NCBI GenBank assembly: GCA_023422095.1 | Contig: JAEZSD010000037.1 | Coordinates: 1 to 9,586 of the forward strand | Source: Bacillota bacterium | Lineage (GTDB): Bacteria > Bacillota_I > Bacilli_A > RFN20 > CAG-826 | Direction of reading: 5' to 3' | Length of the DNA stretch: 9,586 nt | Shown here: positions 1-6,459 of the stretch, piece after piece | Layout of the letters: each line of letters begins with the position of its first letter | Numbering within the stretch: position 1 is the stretch's first letter | Translations under genes and position numbers: made by a program | The notes under the pieces: generated by a model | What the model was told of the DNA's origin: nothing | The model's database searches: none | What the model saw: only the letters and a program-made list of their open reading frames with translations

Positions 1-2553
1 GCTTATTACGCCACCGCTTATCCAGGTGTCGAAGTAATGAGAAGTCAAGACGGTACACCGACAAACGCTATTTTTGCTTTTTCGAATATGCTTAACAAGA
101 TTATTTCTACCATCAAAGAAGGGGAAGCTATCTTCGTCGCTTTTGATACCGGAAAACCAACTTTTCGACACGAGAGTTGCGATTTTTATAAAACAAATCG
201 AAAACCAGCTCCTGATGATTTAGTCAAACAGTTCCCAATTGTTAGAGAATTCTTACGTTCGATTGGAATATTTCAATTTGAAGAAGACGGTTTTGAAGGA
301 GATGACATTGCTGGAAGCGTAGCAAAAGAAGCCGAGCGACTTGGCTACGAAGTTCACCTCTATACTTCTGATCGCGACTTTATTCAATTAGTGAGTGATA
401 AGACCACTGTCCACATACTTAAAAAAGGACTTTCTGATGTCTTGCTCATGACACCTCAACTCGTTGAAGAAACCTATGGATTTAAGCCGCATCAAATTGT
501 GGACTATAAAGGTTTACGAGGCGATGCCAGTGACAACCTACCTGGTATTAAAGGAATCGGAGAAAAAACCGCAATTAAATTAATTCAAGAATATGGAAGT
601 TTTGAAGAAATACTTAAAAATGCCCCTTTGATGAAAGGTAAGATTGGCGAACAAATTATCGCTGATCAAGAGATGGGGAAAATTTCTTTGGAAATGGCTC
701 TTATCAAGACTGATGTTTCTCTTCCTTTCTCTATATCTGAACTAACTTATGAGGGTTATGATTTCCAAACACTCAATAGTTTTTGCCAAAAATATGGCTT
801 CAAGCAATTGATTAACAAAATTCCTCAAAAATGGAAGAAAGACACCAATACTGGTGTGAACATCGAAGTTCAAAAAGTTTCTTCACTTGCCTCTTTTGAT
901 ATCCCTGATTCGCTAGGAATCGCCCTCGATTACGTAGGAGATGACTACACGAACTGCGATGTTTTAGGAGTGGGTTTTGATTTTGGAAATCACCACCTCT
1001 ACTTGGATATTGATGATTTGAAAAATGATAAGGTGGCTAAAGGTGTTCTTTCCGATAAGGCGATTAAAAAATATTGCTATGATTTTAAAGCTATTCGTGT
1101 TGCTTTATCTAAATTTGATATCGAAGTCAAAGGCTTAGTTTTTGATTTATTGATCGCTTCTTATTTATTAGACAGCTCTTTAAAAAATAATCCTGAAATA
1201 GTCGTTAACTTATTTGGTGTTGACTTAGGAGTGAGCGAAGAAGAAGTATCATTATTAAGTGCCGGTAATCCAGAAAAGACCGTAAAAATTGCTTATTTAT
1301 CGCGTATTTTGTTTTCAAAAGTCGCTCAAGAGCTCAAGAAAATTTCTGCTTTTGAATTATATAACAATTTAGAGATTCCTTTGGTTGACACCTTGGCTGA
1401 CATGGAAATTGAAGGTTTCCCATTAGATGCCAAAGTATTGGATTCTTTTGGTGATATCTACAAGGAAAAAGCCAATGAAATATCTAAAGAGATTTTCCTA
1501 ATGGCGGGTGAAGAATTCAACTTGTCTTCCCCAAAACAAATCGGCGAGATTCTCTATAATAAAATGGGTCTGAAGGCAAATCGAAAAATGTCCACTTCAT
1601 TTGAAGCTTTAAAAGAATTATCTAAAGAGCACCCAATTGTCGATAAGATTTTAGAATACCGGAAATATTTTAAGTTAATTTCAACTTATATCGATGGCTT
1701 GAAAAAACACATTCATGAAGATGGAAAGATTCACGCTAAATTCAACCAAGCCCTCACTGCAACCGGGCGTTTATCTAGTTCTGATCCTAATTTGCAAAAC
1801 ATTTCCATTCGGGATGAAGAAGGAAAATTAATCCGCAAGGCTTTTTTCTTCCAAGATAGCAATTATGAATTGTTGTCTTTCGACTACTCTCAAATTGAAT
1901 TACGGGTATTAGCGTCTCTTTCCCATTGTGCTGCCTTAAAAGAAATATTTACCAAAGGTGAAGATATCCACTCAGCAACCGCACGAAAGATTTTTAACCT
2001 CATTGAAGAGCCAACACCTCTTCAAAGAAGAAGAGCTAAGACTGTCAATTTTGGTATTGTTTATGGCATTTCCGATTGGGGTCTAGCGGAGCAATTAGAA
2101 ATCCCCGTTCAAGAAGCCAAAAGCATCATTTCAAACTTTTATAAATCCTTCCCAGAAATTGGGCTATTCTTTAATAATGTGATCGCTCAAGCCTTGAAAG
2201 ATGGATATGTCTCAACGCTTCTTGGAAGAAGAAGATATTTAAGAGAGCTAAAGGATGGCAACTATCAAACAAGAGAGTTTGCTAAAAGAGCGGCAATGAA
2301 TGCCCCAATCCAGGGAACCGCCGCGGATTTAATTAAATGTGCAATGATTCGTGTTGATCAAGCTCTAGAAGAGGGAAAATACCAAACCAAGATGGTTTTG
2401 CAGATTCACGATGAATTACTATTTAAAGTTCCCAAGAATGAAAAGGATGCTGTGTATCCTCTCATAAAAAATATTATGGAAAACGCCATGAAATTAGATG
2501 TCCCTCTCGAAGTTGATGGGGGATTCGGCGAAGATTGGTATAGTACAAAATAA
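1..2553 (+). CDS. polA: DNA polymerase I (5' end outside window)
   Basis: Family A DNA polymerase that fills gaps and removes RNA primers in repair and lagging-strand maturation. The frame is open from base 1; the first visible residues (AYYATAYPG) are already inside the 5'-nuclease domain, so the true start lies roughly 15-25 codons upstream and the ATG at 37 is internal. The 5'-nuclease domain fills about the first 280 codons, with acidic metal sites GDD (298-306), SDRD (367-378) and GDASDN (520-537). The polymerase domain shows motif A DYSQIELR (1882-1905), motif B K..NFG..YG (2038-2067) and motif C HDE (2407-2415). The central 3'-5' exonuclease domain is present but lacks the DxE pair (Asp at 928, Val at 934) and the last Asp, so proofreading is probably absent, as in Bacillus Pol I. 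It ends 10 bp before mutM and is probably in one operon with it. Identification is secure. Confidence 0.97.
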   Translation, partial: AYYATAYPGVEVMRSQDGTPTNAIFAFSNMLNKIISTIKEGEAIFVAFDTGKPTFRHESCDFYKTNRKPAPDDLVKQFPIVREFLRSIGIFQFEEDGFEGDDIAGSVAKEAERLGYEVHLYTSDRDFIQLVSDKTTVHILKKGLSDVLLMTPQLVEETYGFKPHQIVDYKGLRGDASDNLPGIKGIGEKTAIKLIQEYGSFEEILKNAPLMKGKIGEQIIADQEMGKISLEMALIKTDVSLPFSISELTYEGYDFQTLNSFCQKYGFKQLINKIPQKWKKDTNTGVNIEVQKVSSLASFDIPDSLGIALDYVGDDYTNCDVLGVGFDFGNHHLYLDIDDLKNDKVAKGVLSDKAIKKYCYDFKAIRVALSKFDIEVKGLVFDLLIASYLLDSSLKNNPEIVVNLFGVDLGVSEEEVSLLSAGNPEKTVKIAYLSRILFSKVAQELKKISAFELYNNLEIPLVDTLADMEIEGFPLDAKVLDSFGDIYKEKANEISKEIFLMAGEEFNLSSPKQIGEILYNKMGLKANRKMSTSFEALKELSKEHPIVDKILEYRKYFKLISTYIDGLKKHIHEDGKIHAKFNQALTATGRLSSSDPNLQNISIRDEEGKLIRKAFFFQDSNYELLSFDYSQIELRVLASLSHCAALKEIFTKGEDIHSATARKIFNLIEEPTPLQRRRAKTVNFGIVYGISDWGLAEQLEIPVQEAKSIISNFYKSFPEIGLFFNNVIAQALKDGYVSTLLGRRRYLRELKDGNYQTREFAKRAAMNAPIQGTAADLIKCAMIRVDQALEEGKYQTKMVLQIHDELLFKVPKNEKDAVYPLIKNIMENAMKLDVPLEVDGGFGEDWYSTK

Positions 2554-2557
2554 GGAG
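2551..2557 (+). promoter_or_regulatory. Ribosome binding site of mutM-coaE, overlapping the polA stop
   Basis: TAAGGAG, whose TAA is also the polA stop codon, lies 6 bases before the ATG at 2564. It fixes that ATG, which opens the invariant MPELPEVET, as the start, rather than an in-frame ATG at 2498 inside polA. The arrangement suggests translational coupling of polA and mutM-coaE. Confidence 0.85.
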
Positions 2558-2563
2558 ATAGAT

Positions 2564-3967
2564 ATGCCAGAATTACCTGAAGTTGAAACAATTAAAACAC
2601 TTTTGAAGCCTATTGTCGTATCTCATCGAATAACTTCTATCGATGTTCTTCGTAGAACCACTATTCTCGGGGATATTAACACCTTTATTAATGGATTAGT
2701 GGGTGAAACTTTTACTGATGTCACAAGGATGGGCAAATTTCTCATTTTTCATTTAACCAATGGAAAAGTATTTTTATCTCATCTTCGCATGGAAGGTAAA
2801 TATTACGAGATTGAGGAAAATGAAAAGAACACTCGCTTTGCTCGTGTCGTATTTCATCTCGATAATGGTAAAAAGTTATGCTATGACGATTCGCGTTGTT
2901 TCGGAATTATGAAACTAACCGATGAGGCCCATTGGAAAAGTGAGAAAGAAATCGCTCAGTTAGGTCCTGAACCTTTCGATTTGAAAGATGTCTCTTATTT
3001 AATTAAAAGGACAAAAAGAACTGCTTTACCTATTAAGTCTACTTTACTTGATCAAACATTGATGACCGGTCTAGGCAACATATATGTTGATGAGGTTCTC
3101 TATGCTTGTGAAATCAACCCTTTGACTCCCGCTAAACTAATCAACAAAGAGGAGTGGGAGAGTATTGTCAAAGAATCAAAAAGAATTCTAAACGGTGCGA
3201 TCAAAGCCGGGGGTTCCACTATTCGCAGCTATCACCCAGGAAAAGATATCGATGGTAATTTCCAGACTAATTTATTAGCATACGGTCAAAAAGAAAACGA
3301 CTGTTCTAAATGTCACCATCCCATGAAATTCATAAAAGTAAATGGACGAGGCACTACTTATTGCCCAATTTGCCAAGTTAAAAAAGGGTTGCCAATTTCG
3401 GTTGGTATTTTCGGTTCAATTGGAAGCGGAAAAACTGAAGTCTTAAATTTATTTATAGAGCCCGGATATTCAACTTTATCCAGTGATGATATTGTCGTCG
3501 AGCTATATAAAAAGCCCACAATTGTTGATTCAATTAATAAGTTATTTAACTTAAACTTTGTTGATTCAGTCGATAAAAGTATACTTCGCGAGCATTTAGC
3601 TGTTTATCCCAAAGATAAGAAAAAATTAGAACGCTACATTCATCCCTTAGTGAAAAAAGAAGTCGCTTCCTTTATTAAGCTTCATCCTTTAAGTGCGGTT
3701 GAAGTTCCGTTGATGTTTGAAGCAAAAATGGAAACAATGTTTGATGTGCTAATTGCTGTCGACGCCGATGATCAAATTCGATATGAAAGGGTCAAACAAA
3801 GAAATATTTCAACAGGTTCGTTTTTGACTTTTCTCAATCAATATGACAATCGCTTTCCCATTAATAAAAGAAAGGCTGACTTTGTTGTTCAAAACAATGC
3901 CAGCCGTGAAGAATTGAAGAAGATGGTTAATCAAATCATCAATAAATTGCAAGATCGCCAAAGCTAA
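2564..3967 (+). CDS. mutM-coaE: Fused formamidopyrimidine-DNA glycosylase / dephospho-CoA kinase
   Basis: A 467-residue protein carrying two normally separate enzymes. Residues 1-272 are a complete MutM/Fpg, which excises 8-oxoguanine and formamidopyrimidines: the catalytic N-terminal Pro2 and Glu3 in PELPEVET, Lys at 58, the lesion-space residues Met76, Arg111 and Phe113, the helix-two-turn-helix GLGNIYVDE (169-177), and a zinc finger with Cys247, Cys250, Cys267, Cys270 and the conserved Arg in GRGT (261-264). Without a stop the frame runs into CoaE (about 277-467), which phosphorylates the ribose 3'-OH of dephospho-CoA: P-loop GSIGSGKT (284-291), LREHL (341-345), IHPLV (359-363), VPLMFE (381-386), and ADFVVQN (438-444). 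Each half has near-normal family length and the linker is only a few residues. In Bacillus mutM and coaE lie close together, so the fusion probably arose by loss of the bases between them. Both activities are inferred from motifs. CoaE shows SSDD where DAD is usual, a modest deviation. Confidence 0.95.
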   Translation: MPELPEVETIKTLLKPIVVSHRITSIDVLRRTTILGDINTFINGLVGETFTDVTRMGKFLIFHLTNGKVFLSHLRMEGKYYEIEENEKNTRFARVVFHLDNGKKLCYDDSRCFGIMKLTDEAHWKSEKEIAQLGPEPFDLKDVSYLIKRTKRTALPIKSTLLDQTLMTGLGNIYVDEVLYACEINPLTPAKLINKEEWESIVKESKRILNGAIKAGGSTIRSYHPGKDIDGNFQTNLLAYGQKENDCSKCHHPMKFIKVNGRGTTYCPICQVKKGLPISVGIFGSIGSGKTEVLNLFIEPGYSTLSSDDIVVELYKKPTIVDSINKLFNLNFVDSVDKSILREHLAVYPKDKKKLERYIHPLVKKEVASFIKLHPLSAVEVPLMFEAKMETMFDVLIAVDADDQIRYERVKQRNISTGSFLTFLNQYDNRFPINKRKADFVVQNNASREELKKMVNQIINKLQDRQS

Positions 3968-4829
3968 TTTCTTCTTTAGCTGTTGACTTAATAAGACTAC
4001 CAATTTGCTTAGCGCGCAACGCGCCTGCTTTTGACGTTGAATATAGGGTGACTATTTCCGAAATGGTAAAATCACTCGTGATAATTGTGAGCAGCTTTTT
4101 ATTAGCGCGAGCAGAAATAATGGGAAAGATAATCGCGTCGCGAATCAAATCGTTTTTGAATTCGTTTCCAAAATCATCTAACACAAGAACAGGGATATTG
4201 CAGTAACGGTCTAATTCTTTTTGGAATTTGACTTTGTCACTATATAGCAAGTCTCCTAATTCTCTAATGCGTTGAGAACTATTTAAAAAGCAAATGAGGC
4301 CAAGATTCTTTCTTGCGATATCAATGGTTAAAATCGCGGCTGAGAAAGTTCTTCCGCTATTGGGACCACCATATAAATACATCCATTGATTGTCACCATC
4401 TTTGGTATATTTCATATATTGAGCTATTAATTGTTTTCGGGCTTCCGATTTATCTAGACTTCTTAAGTCAAAATCTAGCCAATCGTCTGGAAAGTCTCGA
4501 ACAAGAAATTGCTTTTCGAAGGAAAGACGTTTTAAAAATTCTGGACAAGGTGAGAGTTCGCGATCTAAGTAGCCGTTGTGATAAACGATTCTTGTCACCA
4601 AAAGAGGTCTTTCTTTTTGACACTTTTTGACTCCCGGACACTTTTTGCAGTAATTGATGTCTGAGACAAAATCAAAAATTTTAGGCAAATTGCGATCAAT
4701 GACTTCGGGAGGTACTTTTAAATCATTTAAGTGTCTTATTGCTGAGGGGCAATTCTCGAAAGCAATTTTCATCTTTTCAAGTATTTCTTGATCCTCGCTA
4801 ATTGGCATATTTACTTTAAGCTTTTCCAT
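3939..4829 (-). CDS. dnaI: Primosomal helicase loader DnaI (AAA+ ATPase, Walker A Lys replaced by Arg)
   Basis: Loads the replicative helicase (DnaC of Bacillus) onto DNA together with DnaB and DnaD at the origin and at restarted forks. The 296-residue protein has the DnaI layout: an N-terminal helicase-binding domain with a zinc-binding cluster (Cys61, Cys64, Cys70, His84, Cys95), then an AAA+ domain. Walker B is VLVLDDFG (214-221) and sensor 1 is TSD (251-253, usually TSN). Walker A, G....GRT (154-161), has Arg160 where Lys is expected (codon AGA, 4352-4350). The usual RI.ERI arginine-finger segment near the C-terminus reads RAKQIGSLI (272-280). These changes suggest altered ATP use. The start at 4829 is set by an excellent ribosome site; a further in-frame ATG at 4844 lies within the upstream edge of that site. 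The first codons overlap the end of dnaB by 14 bp and the last codons overlap mutM-coaE by 29 bp. The gene ends in tandem TGA TGA. Confidence 0.9.
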   Translation of the reverse strand: MEKLKVNMPISEDQEILEKMKIAFENCPSAIRHLNDLKVPPEVIDRNLPKIFDFVSDINYCKKCPGVKKCQKERPLLVTRIVYHNGYLDRELSPCPEFLKRLSFEKQFLVRDFPDDWLDFDLRSLDKSEARKQLIAQYMKYTKDGDNQWMYLYGGPNSGRTFSAAILTIDIARKNLGLICFLNSSQRIRELGDLLYSDKVKFQKELDRYCNIPVLVLDDFGNEFKNDLIRDAIIFPIISARANKKLLTIITSDFTISEIVTLYSTSKAGALRAKQIGSLIKSTAKEEISFGDLAIY

Positions 4830-6117
4830 CGCTACCTCCTCCATCTAGATCATCGATCATTTCTTCCCAGGAAGGTTCATCTTTTGAACTAGGTGTTTTT
4901 TGTTTATTTTCTGTTTCTTCACCACCGGTGGTTTCAACCTTCTTCGGTGAAGCAATCGGGGCTTCTTTGTCTTTCGGTCGATAGATTCGACGAAGGTAAT
5001 TCATCGCGTCAACTGCCGTTGTCAATCCTTCTCTAGCTAAAGAAGCAGCAATCTTTTCGGAATAAGCTCGACTCAAAACATTGTTGTTAACAGTTAAGAC
5101 AAAATCGATAATGGCGTTGATTACTCCGTTGGACAAGTGGAAATTGCTCGATAAATCGTTGATTAATCGCAAATCCGCACTGGCAGGACGAGTGCCATTT
5201 TGTAAAACACCAAGATAATTTTTGGGAGACATGGTTTCAAAGAGATTGACTTTATGGGCTAAGTCAGTTGATCCAGAAATCTTTTGTGGTCTTCCATTGT
5301 TTCTTTTTATTGCTAGGTAATTATAATTTGTTTCATCTTGGAAAAGCTTGGCGAGTTGTGACAAGTCGATTCGTTTGCCTTTGGCAACGTTTGGTGAATA
5401 AACGGAAGCCACATCATTGGCGGCTGTCATTTCGTTCACTCCGAATAGAGTGGCTAATCTCTCGATTTCTTTCATCTCTTTTTTAGTGATTGCCTCAGGT
5501 TTAATTTGCGATACTTCGGCAAGAGAAGAAAAGAATTGTTCATAAGAGAAAACAATTTGAACTTTCCCTATAGTGCGATCGATGGATTGAGACGATGACG
5601 CGAGGACTTGAGCAAAAACTGGATTATCAAAATCGGGATGAAATACTTCAGCGAATGAAGCGGAGATATCTTCTCCTTTAGGTGAAGGCTTGTCAAAATA
5701 ATAGATTGATTTATATCGATTGGCATCAGCTTCTCCAATATTCTTTATAAGCATTCCAAAAAGGAGTGAGTTATCGAAGAAAATCTTCGGAGTTTTAGGA
5801 GAAAAAACCGCATAGTGATAGATATTCATATCCGGGGCTTTTTCTAAATAGGTTTGAATGAGTCCGACAGCTTCAAGGGCTTTTCGTGCTTCAACAAATT
5901 CGCCCGGGACAATTTGCATTCTGTTAAAAAGTTGTTCGTGGGTAATTAATGGAGTGATCTTTTGATTCTTCGCTTCACTCCATAAAGTGATATATAAGCT
6001 AACTGCTTGGTGACCAACGATGGGTTGATATAGATTAGCAATTGTTTCCACATCGTAATCAGCGATAAGGGAGACTAGTTTTACTTCAAGAAAATCTTTG
6101 CTGTTTACTATGTTCAT
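4816..6117 (-). CDS. dnaB: Replication initiation and membrane attachment protein DnaB (Bacillus type)
   Basis: This is the Gram-positive DnaB, a primosome protein of the DnaB/DnaD superfamily that works with DnaD and DnaI to place the replicative helicase; it is not the E. coli DnaB helicase. The 433 residues show an N-terminal winged-helix DDBH1-like domain with the family signature LYQPIVGHQAVSLY (29-42), then FFDNSLLFGMLIKNIG, and a C-terminal DDBH2-like region with YSEKIAASLAREGL followed by a T..A..YL segment. Residues from about 379 to the end form a polar, probably disordered tail finishing in an acidic patch. The start at 6117 follows GGAGG (minus strand, 6125-6129) with 7 bases between. 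It is the first gene of the minus-strand operon with dnaI. In Bacillus nrdR precedes dnaB; here the upstream side is non-coding with DnaA boxes. Family assignment rests on signature segments and on its pairing with dnaI. Confidence 0.9.
   Translation of the reverse strand: MNIVNSKDFLEVKLVSLIADYDVETIANLYQPIVGHQAVSLYITLWSEAKNQKITPLITHEQLFNRMQIVPGEFVEARKALEAVGLIQTYLEKAPDMNIYHYAVFSPKTPKIFFDNSLLFGMLIKNIGEADANRYKSIYYFDKPSPKGEDISASFAEVFHPDFDNPVFAQVLASSSQSIDRTIGKVQIVFSYEQFFSSLAEVSQIKPEAITKKEMKEIERLATLFGVNEMTAANDVASVYSPNVAKGKRIDLSQLAKLFQDETNYNYLAIKRNNGRPQKISGSTDLAHKVNLFETMSPKNYLGVLQNGTRPASADLRLINDLSSNFHLSNGVINAIIDFVLTVNNNVLSRAYSEKIAASLAREGLTTAVDAMNYLRRIYRPKDKEAPIASPKKVETTGGEETENKQKTPSSKDEPSWEEMIDDLDGGGSDGKA
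4834..4842 (-). promoter_or_regulatory. Ribosome binding site deciding the dnaI start
   Basis: On the minus strand this reads GGAGGAGGT, a near-ideal anti-16S match, 4-5 bases before the ATG at 4829. An ATG at 4844 immediately precedes it and could not be served by it. The site is inside the dnaB 3' end, so the two proteins are probably translationally coupled. Confidence 0.85.
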
Positions 6118-6139
6118 CTTTCAACCTCCGAGTTGCCTT

Positions 6140-6169
6140 ATTATGTCATGGAGAAAAAACCCTTTTCAA
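6140..6169 (-). promoter_or_regulatory. Candidate sigma-A promoter of dnaB-dnaI
   Basis: On the minus strand TTGAAA (6169-6164) and CATAAT (6145-6140) are separated by 18 bases, each matching five of six consensus positions. Transcription would start near 6133, giving a very short leader that just includes the dnaB ribosome site. The nearest perfect DnaA box is about 35 bp upstream. The short leader is the main reason for doubt. Confidence 0.45.
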
Positions 6170-6191
6170 TATGAAAAAGAAACAAGAAAAG

Positions 6192-6200
6192 TGGGGAAAA
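6192..6200 (-). promoter_or_regulatory. Weak DnaA box (7 of 9)
   Basis: On the minus strand TTTTCCCCA matches the consensus TTATCCACA at seven of nine positions. It sits two bases from a perfect box in the opposite orientation, which makes a back-to-back pair. On its own it would not be significant. Confidence 0.35.
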
Positions 6201-6202
6201 CT

Positions 6203-6211
6203 TTATCCACA
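6203..6211 (+). promoter_or_regulatory. Perfect DnaA box
   Basis: TTATCCACA, an exact match to the DnaA binding consensus. It lies about 90 bp upstream of the dnaB start codon, just upstream of the candidate dnaB promoter, where bound DnaA could influence transcription of the helicase-loading genes. Confidence 0.7.
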
Positions 6212-6221
6212 CTCCTTTTAT

Positions 6222-6249
6222 AACTGATTTATATGAATATAAATCTGTT
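6222..6249. repeat. 28-bp near-perfect palindrome between the DnaA boxes
   Basis: Arms AACTGATTTATAT (6222-6234) and ATATAAATCTGTT (6237-6249) are inverted repeats with one mismatched pair and a 2-base centre (GA); the inner 9 bp of each arm are perfect. No T-run follows on either strand, so it is not a typical terminator. The compact dyad resembles an operator for a dimeric regulator, or an extrudable AT-rich element. The binding protein is unknown. Confidence 0.7.
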
Positions 6250-6274
6250 TGTTTAACTCCTTCTTTTTCGTTAG

Positions 6275-6283
6275 TTTTCCACC
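6275..6283 (+). promoter_or_regulatory. Weak DnaA box (7 of 9)
   Basis: TTTTCCACC differs from TTATCCACA at two positions. It lies eight bases before a perfect box in the opposite orientation, mirroring the perfect/weak pair at 6192-6211. It is supported only by that clustering. Confidence 0.4.
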
Positions 6284-6291
6284 GAGCATTT

Positions 6292-6300
6292 TGTGGATAA
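6292..6300 (-). promoter_or_regulatory. Perfect DnaA box (reverse orientation)
   Basis: TGTGGATAA on the plus strand, the exact reverse complement of TTATCCACA. It is 80 bp from the perfect box at 6203-6211 and faces it, with the 28-bp palindrome between them. Confidence 0.7.
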
Positions 6301-6316
6301 ATATTATTTATATTCT

Positions 6317-6340
6317 AGGATAAGGACCATTAATTATCCT
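6317..6340. repeat. Inverted repeat AGGATAA-N10-TTATCCT
   Basis: Perfect 7-bp arms (6317-6323 and 6334-6340) around a 10-base spacer. Each arm contains TTATCC, the first six bases of a DnaA box, in opposite orientation, so it may be a pair of low-affinity DnaA sites or an operator for pfkA. No T-run follows. Confidence 0.45.
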
Positions 6341-6385
6341 TTTCTGTTAATTACTAAAAAAATACTATAAAAATTAGTTTATTTA

Positions 6386-6414
6386 TGGAAAAACGCTAGT
6401 GATTAGAGCATAAT
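6386..6414 (+). promoter_or_regulatory. Candidate promoter of pfkA
   Basis: TGGAAA (6386-6391, four of six) and CATAAT (6409-6414, five of six) with 17 bases between. Transcription would begin near 6421, exactly at the inverted repeat 6420-6441. The weak -35 leaves other choices open in this AT-rich stretch. Confidence 0.35.
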
Positions 6415-6419
6415 AAACT

Positions 6420-6441
6420 TAATAATAGTTGTCTATTATTA
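6420..6441 (+). repeat. 9-bp inverted repeat at the pfkA transcript start
   Basis: TAATAATAG (6420-6428), loop TTGT, CTATTATTA (6433-6441): perfect 9-bp arms. It lies just downstream of the candidate -10 box and just upstream of the pfkA ribosome site (AAAGAGG, 6444-6450). It could be an operator or a 5' hairpin that stabilises the mRNA. No T-run follows, so it is not an intrinsic terminator. Confidence 0.6.
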
Positions 6442-6459
6442 GCAAAGAGGTATTGTCCT

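Larger units (their letters stand above)
6118..6459. other. Divergent non-coding region between dnaB and pfkA
   Basis: 342 bp without a credible coding sequence. It is very AT-rich, and its non-random parts are listed separately: promoters facing both ways, two perfect and two near-match DnaA boxes, a 28-bp palindrome and two shorter inverted repeats. It contains no tRNA, riboswitch fold or terminator that I can recognise. Confidence 0.85.

Noticed and set aside
2498..2563. Upstream ATG extending MutM by 22 residues into polA
   Set aside because: MutM requires Pro directly after the initiator Met, and the ribosome site serves the ATG at 2564.
4012..4024. GCGCG-CAA-CGCGC hairpin near the dnaI 3' end, considered as a bidirectional terminator
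   Set aside because: It is inside the dnaI coding sequence (Ala-Leu-Arg codons), has only 5 bp and no proper T-run on either strand.
4313..4630. 105-codon plus-strand open frame
   Set aside because: It lies wholly antisense to dnaI, has no ribosome site and no recognisable domain, and dnaI is clearly the coding strand.
5268..5486. 72-codon plus-strand open frame with hydrophobic stretches
   Set aside because: It is antisense to dnaB with no ribosome site; the hydrophobic look comes from the complement of an AT-rich polar-residue region.
6192..6300. Chromosomal replication origin
   Set aside because: DnaA boxes are few, neither dnaA nor dnaN is adjacent, and genes on both sides are ordinary; regulatory DnaA binding is the simpler reading.
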